A DNA stretch of 64,000 nucleotides, from positions 2,480,001-2,544,000 of the forward strand of contig NZ_CP073347.1 of assembly GCF_024397915.1 (NCBI RefSeq), given 5' to 3'. Both the position numbers and the translations under genes were made by a program. Source of the DNA: Marinobacterium rhizophilum. Its GTDB lineage: Bacteria > Pseudomonadota > Gammaproteobacteria > Pseudomonadales > Balneatricaceae. Positions 18,047 through 27,125 of the stretch are shown in pieces (the first letter of the stretch is position 1; every line of letters starts with the position of its first letter). Under the pieces are notes generated by a model. That model did no database searches. It was not told the DNA's origin and worked only from the letters and a program-made list of their open reading frames with translations.

Positions 18047-19660
18047 TTATCGGGCCGTCGCATCAACATACTGCGAGGCGCAGCCAGCGCTCTCCTTTTG
18101 CCCGCCGGGAAGCGGCTCGAACAGATGCCCAAGCTGATGGTGCTGCAAGGCGGCCTCAAGCTCCAGGCCCTCTTCGCTTCGCAGCGCGGCGGCCTTGAGG
18201 TTACGCAGGATATCACCGGCATCGGAACGGCCCCCGAGCGCCCGGGCCGCGGCCGAAATCGCCCTGAAACTGCGCAGCCCCCGCTCCCGGGTTTTGCTGT
18301 AGCCCTTGATCAGCTCCGGCAGTGCCGCCACTTCGCAGCCAAGATCATAATTCGCACCCATCGTGTCCTCGAGCTGCTCCAGCCAGGCATCGATCTGTGT
18401 CTGCTCAATGGCATCACGCAACGAAAAACGCCTGAGCGGGCGCAGCTGCGCCACCAGGTACAGTGACACAAAGCCACCGAGGCTCTGGGTCGAGAGTTTT
18501 TTCGGGCCCGCGAACAGCACTTCCAGCAGTCGCCCCGCCCAGCCAGTGCGCAACACCCAGCGCCCCACGCCCGCAGGCAGGGTTTCGGCCACTTCTTCGA
18601 GCCTGGGGTGCATGAACTCGGTGAAATGGGAGACCTGGTCCGCATCGATGCCCACTTCATCGTACAGGCGCTCAAACCGCTGCGAGCGGGTCTTGATATC
18701 CGCCACCCGGATCGTATCTTCATAGGCCATCCAGAGCCCCAGGGTACGGGCTGCCACGGTACTGCAGCGCCCTACACCTTCGCCCCCGGCATTCGCCTCG
18801 GCTTCCCGGGTCACCAGCCGCTGCATTCGCTGAACATAGCGCCTGGCGTAACGCAGGTCGCTGTGATCCAGCATTCTGCGCACCCCTTCCTGCAATAACG
18901 GCTGCAGCTCGGGTGCAAAGTCCCGCTCAATGGTCACCAGCAGCTGGCGAATACCGCCGTCCTGCCCCCGGTAATGCCAGCCCGGTGCAAGGGCGCTGGG
19001 AACAACAGGATCTTCCGGCTTGCGGTTGGCCTGGGCCTGAGCGGCACCGGCGGCAAAGGCGGCAAGACTGGCGTCCACGCCCACACCGCCCCGGCGTATC
19101 GCCTGTTCAAACTCGTCCCGGCCAAAGGGCAGTACTGCGCTGCCATGAATGGCGCCAAACAGCACCGCGCTCACCACGCTGCGGCATTGCTCGGCCAGGG
19201 CCGCCATGTCAAAGCAGATATACCGCTGCGCCATCTGTGCCGCCGTGACATGCACCGACTCTGAATTGGCGATGGCATTGCCCATGGACTCCTTTTCCGC
19301 CACGGCGTAGGCCCGGTGTGACGAGGCGATCAGGGTGGTGCGATCCGGCGTTACAAAGCCCCGCTGCATGGCTCGGCCCGCCTCCATCAGCTCGGCGGCG
19401 ACCACCAGGTCCAGGTCCCCGCTGGCCGGTGACAGCGACAGCACGGGGCGCCTGGTGTCGCTGTCACCCTGCGGTCGGAACAGCTCCAGATAGTAGATGG
19501 TCGCCCCGGTACGCTGGGCCACACCCGGCACCGAGGTGGTCTGGGCGTGCCAGTGTGCCGCCTCCGCCATACCTACAATCCAGTCGGCCAGCACACCGCC
19601 GCCCTGCCCACCCATAGCGGTAATGGCAATATTGAAACGCTGTTTATCGAGAGTGTTCAT
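18047..19660 (-). CDS. iorB: Indolepyruvate:ferredoxin oxidoreductase, beta subunit with C-terminal extension
   Basis: A 537-residue protein. Residues about 1-210 form the gamma-type domain of 2-oxoacid:ferredoxin oxidoreductases (NIAITAMGGQGGGVLADWIV; TTSVPGVAQRTGATIYY). The rest is a mostly helical region of the kind fused in long proteobacterial IorB proteins (DUF6537-like; my assignment). With IorA it would decarboxylate aryl-pyruvates to aryl-acetyl-CoA using CoA and ferredoxin. Its ATG shares one base with the iorA stop (TGATG). No ferredoxin gene is adjacent, so the electron acceptor must come from elsewhere. Confidence 0.88.
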   Translation of the reverse strand: MNTLDKQRFNIAITAMGGQGGGVLADWIVGMAEAAHWHAQTTSVPGVAQRTGATIYYLELFRPQGDSDTRRPVLSLSPASGDLDLVVAAELMEAGRAMQRGFVTPDRTTLIASSHRAYAVAEKESMGNAIANSESVHVTAAQMAQRYICFDMAALAEQCRSVVSAVLFGAIHGSAVLPFGRDEFEQAIRRGGVGVDASLAAFAAGAAQAQANRKPEDPVVPSALAPGWHYRGQDGGIRQLLVTIERDFAPELQPLLQEGVRRMLDHSDLRYARRYVQRMQRLVTREAEANAGGEGVGRCSTVAARTLGLWMAYEDTIRVADIKTRSQRFERLYDEVGIDADQVSHFTEFMHPRLEEVAETLPAGVGRWVLRTGWAGRLLEVLFAGPKKLSTQSLGGFVSLYLVAQLRPLRRFSLRDAIEQTQIDAWLEQLEDTMGANYDLGCEVAALPELIKGYSKTRERGLRSFRAISAAARALGGRSDAGDILRNLKAAALRSEEGLELEAALQHHQLGHLFEPLPGGQKESAGCASQYVDATAR

Positions 19661-21822
19661 CAGGCGGCTCCATCCAGCTGGTAGATTTCATGACGCCTTT
19701 GCGCCCTTTTCTGCAGCCTGCGAATAACACTCTGGGACAGGCGTCGTCTGAAGGTTTCCCAGCGGCCGGCATTGCGCACCACCTCCACCCGCACAAAGGA
19801 CGGACAGAGGATATCGGCGTGCACGTTTTCCCCGCACAGACCGCAGCCGACACAGCTGTTGTCGATGCGGGTCACCGGATCCGAGCGCCAGGGATCGGGG
19901 TTTTCCTTCACCGTCAGGGACGGGCAGCCCGACAGCCGGATGCAGGCCCGGTCGCCGGTGCAGGTCTGCTCATCGATGGCAAAACGCGCCTCGGATACGC
20001 GCTTGCCGGCCTTGAGGTCGGCGCGCTTGTTGCGCTTTTCCCGCCGCTGCAGATTCAGCATGCACTCGGACTGCGCCACTATCACCTTGGGCCCCTGGCC
20101 CTTGGTGCTGACCGCCTCGCGCAGCGTCTTGAGCATGGCGGTGACATCGTAGGTACGGGTCAGGGTCCGGACCCATTTAACCCCCACGCCCTCAACCGCG
20201 CGGGAAATCGGGTTATTGGTCGCCAGATTCGTATTGGTAGCCCGGGATGACAGAATATCCTGACCTCCGGTGGCGGCTGTGTAGGCATTGTCGATGATCA
20301 GATTGACGCCATCGCTCTTGTTAAACACCGCATTGCCGACACCGCTGGTCAGGCCGTTATGCCAGAAGCCGCCATCCCCCATGATCGAAATCGCCGGCTT
20401 GTCGGAGCTGACATTGAAGGCCGAGGCCGAGGCGCTGCCAAGACCGTAGCCCATGGTGGTGGCCCCCAGGTTAAAGGGCGGCAGGATCGAGAACAGGTGG
20501 CAGCCGATATCACAGCTGATATGAAAGTCGCCGCGCTCCTTCTGCAGCAGCTTGATGGCCGAGAAAATCGGCCGCTCCGGACAACCGGTGCAGAAACCCG
20601 CCGGACGGGCCGGCACCACGTCGGTCAAAGTCTCCACTGACAGGGACCGGGCCGGCACGAAGGACAGTGCGGTCTCGTGTTGCAGCAAGTCCGTGGTCTG
20701 GGCCTGCAGGAAATTTCGAATGCCCGCTTTTACTACATCGGTGGTGTACTCCCCGACCCGCGGCAGTACTGCCTTGCCCTGCAGCAGCGTCTTGCAGCCC
20801 GTGCGGGCAAAAAGGGTATGGAGCTCATGCTCGATAAACTCGGGGTTGCCCTCCTCCACCAGCAGTACCGCGGACTTGCCCTGGGCAAAGCGCAGCAGCT
20901 CGTCGTCGATCAGCGGGAAGGCCACGTTCATCACGTAGAGCGGAATCTGCGACTGGCCGTAGGCATCCGCCAGTCCCAGGTGCTCCAGCGCCCGAATCAC
21001 GGTGTTGTAACTGCCGCCCTGCAGAATGATGCCAACATCCTCGCGGCTGCCGGGGAAGAACTCGTTCAGCTCCCGGGCCTTGATAAACTCGATGGCCGCC
21101 GGCAGGCGTGCTTCGATCTTTTCCCGTTCGTGCAGAAAGGTCGCCGGTGGCAGCACCAGGCGGCTCAGATCCCGCCTGGGTGTCTGTAGCGCATCCTGCA
21201 AGGTAAATTCGGCCTTGCGGTTGTCCCTGGCCACAAACTGGCCATGCACATGGCAGGCGCGGATGCGCATCTGCAGCATGACGGGGGTATGGCTGGCTTC
21301 GGACAGCTCGAAGCTTTTCTCAACCATATCAACGATGCTCGGCAGGTTGGGCCTGGGGTCGAGCAGCCAGATATGGGACTTCATCGCAAAGGCATGGGTA
21401 CGCTCCTGCATGATGGAAGAGCCTTCACCATAGTCCTCCCCGATAATGATCACGGCCCCGCCGGTCACCCCGCCCGATGCCAGGTTGGCCAGCGCATCGG
21501 AGGCCACGTTGGTGCCCACCGTTGACTTCCAAGTCACGGCGCCGCGCAGCGGATAGTGCACCGACGCCGACAGCATGGCGGCTGCGGTGGCCTCACTGGC
21601 ACTGGTCTCGAAGTGAATGCCCATGTCATCGAGAATTTCTTCCCGCGCATCGGCCAGCACATCCATCAGGTGAGAGATGGGCGAGCCCTGGTAGCCCCCG
21701 ACATAAGACACGCCCGACTGCAGCAGCGCCTTGGTCACCGCAAGGATCCCCTCGCCGTGGAACAGCTCGCCTTCGCCTGCATGCAGTTTCTTCACTTCAC
21801 TCTTGAACGATCTTTCCGCCAT
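19660..21822 (-). CDS. iorA: Indolepyruvate:ferredoxin oxidoreductase, alpha subunit
   Basis: A 720-residue protein. The N-terminal pyrimidine-binding domain has GGYQGSPISHLMDVLAD and TSASEATAAAML. The thiamine-diphosphate domain has CTGCPERPIFSA and GDGGFWHNGLTSG. The C-terminus binds two iron-sulfur clusters (CTGDRACIRLSGCPS; CVGCGLCGENVHADILCPSF). The substrate is an aryl-pyruvate (indolepyruvate, phenylpyruvate or hydroxyphenylpyruvate). The start at 21822 gives MAERSFKSEVKKLHAGEGEL. It lies downstream of an FMN hydroxyacid dehydrogenase and TRAP 2, which suggests its aryl-pyruvate comes from an imported aryl-lactate. Confidence 0.92.
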   Translation of the reverse strand: MAERSFKSEVKKLHAGEGELFHGEGILAVTKALLQSGVSYVGGYQGSPISHLMDVLADAREEILDDMGIHFETSASEATAAAMLSASVHYPLRGAVTWKSTVGTNVASDALANLASGGVTGGAVIIIGEDYGEGSSIMQERTHAFAMKSHIWLLDPRPNLPSIVDMVEKSFELSEASHTPVMLQMRIRACHVHGQFVARDNRKAEFTLQDALQTPRRDLSRLVLPPATFLHEREKIEARLPAAIEFIKARELNEFFPGSREDVGIILQGGSYNTVIRALEHLGLADAYGQSQIPLYVMNVAFPLIDDELLRFAQGKSAVLLVEEGNPEFIEHELHTLFARTGCKTLLQGKAVLPRVGEYTTDVVKAGIRNFLQAQTTDLLQHETALSFVPARSLSVETLTDVVPARPAGFCTGCPERPIFSAIKLLQKERGDFHISCDIGCHLFSILPPFNLGATTMGYGLGSASASAFNVSSDKPAISIMGDGGFWHNGLTSGVGNAVFNKSDGVNLIIDNAYTAATGGQDILSSRATNTNLATNNPISRAVEGVGVKWVRTLTRTYDVTAMLKTLREAVSTKGQGPKVIVAQSECMLNLQRREKRNKRADLKAGKRVSEARFAIDEQTCTGDRACIRLSGCPSLTVKENPDPWRSDPVTRIDNSCVGCGLCGENVHADILCPSFVRVEVVRNAGRWETFRRRLSQSVIRRLQKRAQRRHEIYQLDGAA

Positions 21823-21890
21823 CTGGCCTGTTCTCCCGCACCGATCACGCAAGCCATGCGGCTCACGATCAACATTAGTAAAAGCCGCTT

Positions 21891-23030
21891 TCAGCCCTGC
21901 CAGTGCCTGAGCCCGGCGATATCCGGGCAGCAGAGCATCTGCATTGCATTGTTCAGTTCATCCTCCAGCATGCGCATCACATGAGCAGCCCCCACCGGGC
22001 CCAGGGCCGCCACGCCGTACATGAAGGTGCGCCCCAGCAGGACAAAATCAGCCCCCGCCGCAATACCCCTGGCCACATCGAGGCCCGAGCGCAGGCCGCT
22101 GTCCAGAATCAGCGGGAAATCCGGCCCCACCGTCTGGCGGATTTCCGGCAGTACCGCCAGGCTCGACGGGCAGGCATCCAGCTGTCGCCCGCCATGGTTC
22201 GACACAACGATGCCATCCACCCCCAGGTCGCGGCAGCACAGCGCATCCTCGGCACTGAGCACCCCCTTCACCACCAGGGTACCGGGCCATTGCTGGCGAT
22301 AGCGCCTGAGCCGCGCCCAGGGCACCCGCCCGGCGATCTTGGCCGGCAGGTAGTCATTGGAATGGCGCCGATAGGGTTCCAGATTACTGAAGGCCGGTAC
22401 GCCCCGACGGGCACTGCTGAGCGCCCAGCGTGGCCGGCGCACGATATCCAGCAAGGTACGGACACCCATCTTGGGCGGCAACGATAGACCGTTGTGCATA
22501 TCCAGCTCGCGGCGCCCGCCCACCGGCACATCGACGGTCACCAGCAGCACCCTGTAGCCCGCCTCGGTGGCACGCGCCATCAGGCTCTGCTCCACCGCCT
22601 CGTCACTGAAGGGGTAGAGCTGGAACCAGGCCATGTCACCGGCAAGCCGCGCCACCTCTTCAAGGCTCGATGTGGCAAAGGTGCTGGCCGCAATGGGACA
22701 GCCCGCCGCCTTGGCCGCCCTGGCAAGAGCGGCCACCGCCCCCGGCCAGACCAGGCCATCCAGACCAATGGGCGCCACCCCGAAGGGCACGCGGTAGCGT
22801 TGCCCGAACAGAGACGTACTCAGATCAGGCCCGTTGCCGGCATTAAAGTAGCGCGGCGCCAGCTCCATGCGCTCGAAGGCATCGGTATTGCGCAGCAGGG
22901 CGCTCTGGCGCCCGCTGCCGCCCTGCAGATAGTCGAACACAAATCCGGGCAGTCTCTGTCGGGCCCGCCGTTCCAGGTAGGCTGACGAGGGAAAACGCTG
23001 CATCAGGCGGGTCTCAGTCATGGCGTCCAT
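21891..23030 (-). CDS. FMN-dependent alpha-hydroxy-acid dehydrogenase/oxidase
   Basis: A 379-residue TIM-barrel flavoprotein of the lactate dehydrogenase/glycolate oxidase/mandelate dehydrogenase family. Visible residues are the N-terminal FDYLQGGSG, K255 (LVVKGVLSAEDA), the catalytic H279 and R282 in VSNHGGRQLD, and the phosphate-binding DSGLRSGLDVARG and LGRTFMYG. It oxidises an L-2-hydroxy acid to the 2-oxo acid. Placed between TRAP 2 and iorA, an aryl-lactate substrate is inferred; mandelate or lactate cannot be excluded. The start at 23030 has GGAG five bp upstream; ATG at 23021 is an alternative. Confidence 0.88.
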   Translation of the reverse strand: MDAMTETRLMQRFPSSAYLERRARQRLPGFVFDYLQGGSGRQSALLRNTDAFERMELAPRYFNAGNGPDLSTSLFGQRYRVPFGVAPIGLDGLVWPGAVAALARAAKAAGCPIAASTFATSSLEEVARLAGDMAWFQLYPFSDEAVEQSLMARATEAGYRVLLVTVDVPVGGRRELDMHNGLSLPPKMGVRTLLDIVRRPRWALSSARRGVPAFSNLEPYRRHSNDYLPAKIAGRVPWARLRRYRQQWPGTLVVKGVLSAEDALCCRDLGVDGIVVSNHGGRQLDACPSSLAVLPEIRQTVGPDFPLILDSGLRSGLDVARGIAAGADFVLLGRTFMYGVAALGPVGAAHVMRMLEDELNNAMQMLCCPDIAGLRHWQG

Positions 23031-23090
23031 CCAGCTCCATCATTTCGTATCCGTTCCAGCACGCGGCACTCAATCACCGGGCCTGGACTA

Positions 23091-24056
23091 TCAGCTGCCA
23101 AAACGGGCCTTGAGCTGTTGCGCATACTGCGGGCTGAGTGTTTCCACCGCCTGCCAGCCGGCACCCTGGGACAGCGCCTCAAACTGGTCCGCCTGCGCCG
23201 GCGCCAGCTGGATGGCTTCGATGCCGGCATCGGCCTGGCGCTGCTTGTCGGCCCTGGCGTCTTCGCCGGCGGTCTCGTTGAGAGATTCGATCCAGGCCAC
23301 CTGCTGGCGCATGAACTCACGCTGTGGCTGATCGAGTTTTTCCCAGCTGTTCTGGTTCATGAACAGGCTGACTTCCACGTTGTAGAAGCCCGGTTCAACG
23401 CGGTAACGGGTCTTTTCCTGCCAGCCCAGATCGAATATGCCGACAGAGGGCCAGCCGTAACCGTCCACCACGCCGCGCTCCAGCGCCGTAAAGACTTCAC
23501 CGGGTGCCACCTGCAAGGGCGTGGCACCCAGGGCCTGGAAGAAGGAGCGGTACACCGGCACACCCCGCAGCTTGAAGCCCGACAGGTCGGCCGACTCAAC
23601 CTTCTTGTTGGTATAGATATGGTATTGCAGCCCATCGGACAGGCGCGCCAGCCAGACCATGTTGGCCTTGTCGCGGTGGATCTGATCCATCAGCGCATGG
23701 CCACCATTGTCACGCAGCTCGGACATGGGCTTGCGAGTGAGGGTCATGGCGAGGGACTCAGGCACCATGTTGGCGTGAAAAACGCCGGTGGTGTTGGCGA
23801 TATCGACGATACCGGCGCGCACCGCATTGCCAATTTCAAAGGGCGGCATGGACTCGGGCCCACCCATCACCTGTATCTGCACCAGGCCCTTGCCCTGCTC
23901 ATTCACGCTGTCGACGAACTGCTTGAAACGCGCGTTGAAGTAGGTGTCCTGGCCAAAGGCCGTGACCGCCTTGAGGGTAATTTCCTGCGCCTGGGCCAGC
24001 CAGGGAACGCAGACCAGCAAACCGCCGCATATCGCTTTCTTAAAATTATTCTTCAT
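23091..24056 (-). CDS. TRAP transporter periplasmic substrate-binding protein, DctP type (TRAP 2)
   Basis: A 321-residue protein with a signal peptide at about 1-23 (basic MKNNFKKA, hydrophobic core, AQA cleavage). The DctP domain includes GFKLRGVPVYRSFFQALGATP and EVFTALERGVVDGYGWP, the conserved ligand and dimer segments. It captures an organic acid for the DctQM permease encoded just upstream in the same operon. The order here is dctQ-dctM-dctP, unlike TRAP 1, so the two systems are not a recent duplication. GGAG lies about 9 bp before the ATG. The ligand is unknown; the neighbours suggest a 2-hydroxy aryl acid. Confidence 0.92.
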   Translation of the reverse strand: MKNNFKKAICGGLLVCVPWLAQAQEITLKAVTAFGQDTYFNARFKQFVDSVNEQGKGLVQIQVMGGPESMPPFEIGNAVRAGIVDIANTTGVFHANMVPESLAMTLTRKPMSELRDNGGHALMDQIHRDKANMVWLARLSDGLQYHIYTNKKVESADLSGFKLRGVPVYRSFFQALGATPLQVAPGEVFTALERGVVDGYGWPSVGIFDLGWQEKTRYRVEPGFYNVEVSLFMNQNSWEKLDQPQREFMRQQVAWIESLNETAGEDARADKQRQADAGIEAIQLAPAQADQFEALSQGAGWQAVETLSPQYAQQLKARFGS

Positions 24057-24111
24057 GGGGTTTCTCCAGTTAATTTATTGCACCATCGGGAAAACAGAGG
24101 GGTGTGGTGCC

Positions 24112-25431
24112 CTACCCCATCAGATTGGGTAGCCCGGTTGCCAGCCAGGGCATCAGCAGAATGCAGCCCAGTACCAGCAACTCGATCAGCAGGAATGGCA
24201 CCGCCGAGGCATAGATCTGTGTCAGGCGAATGGACGGCGGTGCCACGCTTTGCATCACCATCAACAGCAGGCCAAAGGGTGGGGTCAGCAGCCCCAGTTC
24301 CATGGCAATCAGCATCATGACGCCGAGCCAGATGGGATCGATACCGGCCGCCGCAGCCAGGGGCATAAAGAACGGCAGGGTAATCATCATCATGCTGACC
24401 TGGTCGATGACACAGCCCATGATCAGAATCACCGCCAGCATGCCAACCACCAGCCAGAACGCCGACATCTCGTATTCAGCAATCAGCGACAGCAGGCCAC
24501 CGGTGGCACCGGAAAAGCTCAGCTGCTGGGAAAAGGCTGTGGACGCCACCAGCACGAACAGAATGATCACCGAAATGCGGGCTGTTTCGATCAGCGCCCG
24601 GACCAGCTTGGCTTTGGTCAGCACGCCGTAGGCCAGGGTCGCCAGCACTGCCGCCAGGGCGCCGATGGCCGCCGATTCGGTCGGCGATGCCCAGCCGGCC
24701 AGCATGCTGCCCACCACGGCAACAAAAATACCCAGCAGGGGCACCACGTCCCGCAGGAACGGCCACCAGCGCTCCCAGCGCGTTTCGCGGTTTTCATCAG
24801 CAGTCTCTGTGTCGCGACTTTTATCATGCAGACATGAACGCACGATCACGAATCCAAGAAAGCCCCCCGCCATCAGCAGGCCTGGCACGATGCCGCCGAT
24901 CAGCAAACCGGAGATCGACACGCCGGCCAGGCTGCCCAGCATGACCGCCAGGGCCGAGGGCGGAATCAGCATGGCGATACCACCCACCGCCATGATGGGT
25001 CCCATGGCGACCGTGGGGTGATAGCCGCGCTTGAGCATTTCCGGCAGCAGGGAACTGCCCATCATGGCGGTATTGGCGATGGTGGAACCGGACAGTGCAG
25101 CGAACAGGGTGCCTCCCAGCACCGAGACGATGGACAACTGGCCCGGCACGCGGGCAATCAGGCGCTCGATACTCGAGATGGCGCGATAGGCCAGGCCGCT
25201 GTGAAACAGCACCTCCCCCATCATCACGAACAGCGGAATGGGCGTCAGGGAAAAGCTGGTGACCGACCCCACCGAATTGCGCACCAGCTGGCCAATACCC
25301 GCCTCACCGCCCATAAACAGCCAGGCTCCGAGCAGGTTCACACCCAGGAAAGCAAAAGCCACCGGCATGCCGATCAGCATCAAGCCAAAGAGCGTACCCA
25401 GCAGTACCGTCAACGCCAGATACCAGTCCAT
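24112..25431 (-). CDS. TRAP transporter large permease, DctM type (TRAP 2)
   Basis: A 439-residue multi-spanning protein with DctM signatures (TPIPLFVMMGEVLFHSGLAY, AMLIPPSALAVML, ASPTESAAIGAL, LGLLTPPFGLLLMVMQS). It forms the sodium-driven transport path with DctQ. Its ATG shares one base with the dctQ stop, so the two are coupled. A hydrophilic loop near 205-230 (HDKSRDTETADENRETRWER) is longer and more charged than in TRAP 1. Confidence 0.94.
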   Translation of the reverse strand: MDWYLALTVLLGTLFGLMLIGMPVAFAFLGVNLLGAWLFMGGEAGIGQLVRNSVGSVTSFSLTPIPLFVMMGEVLFHSGLAYRAISSIERLIARVPGQLSIVSVLGGTLFAALSGSTIANTAMMGSSLLPEMLKRGYHPTVAMGPIMAVGGIAMLIPPSALAVMLGSLAGVSISGLLIGGIVPGLLMAGGFLGFVIVRSCLHDKSRDTETADENRETRWERWWPFLRDVVPLLGIFVAVVGSMLAGWASPTESAAIGALAAVLATLAYGVLTKAKLVRALIETARISVIILFVLVASTAFSQQLSFSGATGGLLSLIAEYEMSAFWLVVGMLAVILIMGCVIDQVSMMMITLPFFMPLAAAAGIDPIWLGVMMLIAMELGLLTPPFGLLLMVMQSVAPPSIRLTQIYASAVPFLLIELLVLGCILLMPWLATGLPNLMG

Positions 25432-25952
25432 CAGCGGGCCTCCTTCACGACCGATACGGGATTAAGCAAACGGCGTACAAACTCCACCGTCAGCAACACA
25501 AAACCCGCGATCATCGGCAGGTTCAGCCACCACTGGGGAAACACCAGTACCTTGAACACCAGCCCGCCCTGGCGCGCCGTATCCAGGGTGACCTCCAGGC
25601 TGTACCAGCTCAGCACCCCACAGATGATGGCGCCCAGCAGGCTGAGGCCGCGCTCGAACAGTGTGCGCCAGCGCGGGGTCATCAGCTGCAGCGCAAGGTC
25701 GATACGAATATGGTCGCCGCAGTACAGCAGCCAGGGGGCGGCCAGCATGGTGGCCGTCATTAGCAGGTATTCCGAGGCTTCTACCGTCCAGGACAGCGAG
25801 AAGCTGGTCATGTTGCGCAGCGCTATATCGGCGCATACCAGCAGCGCCATCAACGCAAACATCAGCGCCGCCAGCAGGCCGCAGCCGCTATAAAGCCCGT
25901 GGTAGAGCCGGTGAACGGATATCGTTTCCGGCAGTTCAGTCACCGTGTCCAT
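25431..25952 (-). CDS. TRAP transporter small permease, DctQ type (TRAP 2)
   Basis: A 173-residue protein with four predicted membrane segments and the DctQ core SWTVEASEYLLMTATMLAAP. The ATG at 25952 follows a purine-rich GGAAGCGAAG. An upstream extension of the open frame to 26180 overlaps the thioesterase gene and is not used. It lies 71 bp after the thioesterase stop and overlaps dctM by one base. Part of the marR-to-iorB transcription unit. Confidence 0.9.
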   Translation of the reverse strand: MDTVTELPETISVHRLYHGLYSGCGLLAALMFALMALLVCADIALRNMTSFSLSWTVEASEYLLMTATMLAAPWLLYCGDHIRIDLALQLMTPRWRTLFERGLSLLGAIICGVLSWYSLEVTLDTARQGGLVFKVLVFPQWWLNLPMIAGFVLLTVEFVRRLLNPVSVVKEAR

Positions 25953-26023
25953 ATCTTCGCTTCCGTTGTTGTTATGGTTTCCCGTTACCGCAGCGTCCGG
26001 TAACGGCCTGTTCGCAATGCCCC

Positions 26024-26461
26024 TCAGCCCGCAGGGGTCGGCACCGCTGCGGGGGCCGGCACATATTGCAGCAGCTGCTGGCGAATCTGCGGCGGGATGG
26101 ACATCTTGCCCACCCGCTCGCCTATGGCGCTGAAACACAGAACCAGCTGCGCTTCCAGAATGGCCTCCCCCTCGTGCCAACCGCTGATCCTGACTTCAAA
26201 CGAACTGTCACCAACCCGCAGGCAAGAGAGCAGCAAGGTCAGCCGGTCCGACTGGCGGCAGGGTTTCGAGAAGGTGATATTGAGATTCACCGTCGGCACA
26301 CCGGCGCCAAAGCGCGCCTGCATGTCGCGAAAGGCAAATCCCATGGCCTGGAACCAGTCCTCCACCGTATCGTTGAGGATCTCCAGGTAACGGGGATAGA
26401 ACACGATCCCCGCCGGGTCACAATGTCGGAAGCGAATGACTTCTTCCTTCTGAAAAACCAT
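26024..26461 (-). CDS. Hot-dog-fold acyl-CoA thioesterase
   Basis: A 145-residue protein of the 4-hydroxybenzoyl-CoA thioesterase (4HBT) type. The active-site segment RFRHCDPAGIVFYPRYLEILND carries the aspartate and tyrosine of the DPAGIVFYP motif. Family members hydrolyse aryl- or acyl-CoA to the acid. Between a MarR regulator and TRAP 2 in the operon that ends with IorAB, it may release aryl-acetate from aryl-acetyl-CoA. The C-terminus is an Ala/Pro tail of no clear role. Confidence 0.87.
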   Translation of the reverse strand: MVFQKEEVIRFRHCDPAGIVFYPRYLEILNDTVEDWFQAMGFAFRDMQARFGAGVPTVNLNITFSKPCRQSDRLTLLLSCLRVGDSSFEVRISGWHEGEAILEAQLVLCFSAIGERVGKMSIPPQIRQQLLQYVPAPAAVPTPAG

Positions 26462-26493
26462 GGCGTTGTCCTGTATGCGTTAATTCGAAAGCG

Positions 26494-26937
26494 TTAGCGG
26501 GCTCTGTCTTTCAGAACCCGGCTCATGCGCACCAGCTGGCGGTGCAGCTCACCCATGTCTTCGTCACCCAGCCCGCCCAGCACCTCGGTAATCCAGGCCT
26601 TGTGCACGGCGGCCATGCGCTCGAACCGGTCGCGCCCCAGGGCGGTCAGACTGATCAGCTTGACGCGCCTGTCGTCCGCCTGCGCCTGGCGCTGCACCAG
26701 GCCATCGCGTTCCAGCCGATCCACCACCCCGGTGATATTGCCGTTGGAGACCTTCATCCATTGCGACAGGGCCGACATTTTTTCCGTACCGCCGGCGTGC
26801 TGCAATGCGGCCAGCAGGTCGAACTGTGGCAGGGTGACATTGAACTCTTTCAGCAGCAGGGTACGCAGCTCCTGCTCGATCAGCGCGGTGTTGGACAGCA
26901 TCCGAAACCAGGTTTTCAGCGAAAGTTCGTCTCTCAT
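26494..26937 (-). CDS. MarR-family transcriptional regulator
   Basis: A 147-residue winged-helix protein with the recognition-helix region ALSQWMKVSNGNITGVVDRLERDGLV and wing RQAQADDRRVKLISLTALG, as in MarR proteins that sense aromatic acids or their CoA esters. First gene of the minus-strand run through iorB. Like most MarR proteins it probably represses its own operon; a near-palindromic AT-rich site lies 78-105 bp upstream of its start. The ligand could be an aryl-CoA, given the thioesterase next to it, but this is inference. Confidence 0.9.
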   Translation of the reverse strand: MRDELSLKTWFRMLSNTALIEQELRTLLLKEFNVTLPQFDLLAALQHAGGTEKMSALSQWMKVSNGNITGVVDRLERDGLVQRQAQADDRRVKLISLTALGRDRFERMAAVHKAWITEVLGGLGDEDMGELHRQLVRMSRVLKDRAR

Positions 26938-27014
26938 CGGCCTCAGCTCCCGCCAACCCGCACCGCGCCCCGGCTGTCAGCCTTGCGGTGCTCCTGCGGG
27001 AATCTCCTTTGTAG

Positions 27015-27042
27015 TTAAATAATTCATACACTAATATTTTAA
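27015..27042 (-). promoter_or_regulatory. Imperfect AT-rich palindrome upstream of the MarR gene
   Basis: TTAAATAATT and AATATTTTAA are reverse complements at 8 of 10 positions around TCATACACT-like spacing (28 bp in total). The surrounding 27010-27066 is very AT-rich compared with its neighbours, as expected of a promoter. It is a plausible MarR operator. Confidence 0.45.
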
Positions 27043-27073
27043 GGTTAAAGTATCTAGCTAAAAATACACTCCA

Positions 27074-27096
27074 CTCTTGCTCTAGGAGAGCAAGAG
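27074..27096. repeat. Perfect 10-bp inverted repeat after antC
   Basis: CTCTTGCTCT and AGAGCAAGAG flank a 3-bp AGG loop, 30 bp past the antC stop. On the minus strand a T-rich stretch follows about 7 bp later. It probably ends the antABC transcript, though the T-run is not adjacent. Confidence 0.55.
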
Positions 27097-27125
27097 CGGA
27101 GCGCCCTGGCCATGCGCAGCACGCC

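Noticed and set aside
18047..19660. A frameshifted fusion in iorB because of its 537-residue length
   Set aside because: Long IorB proteins with a helical C-terminal domain are usual in proteobacteria, and the frame is intact.
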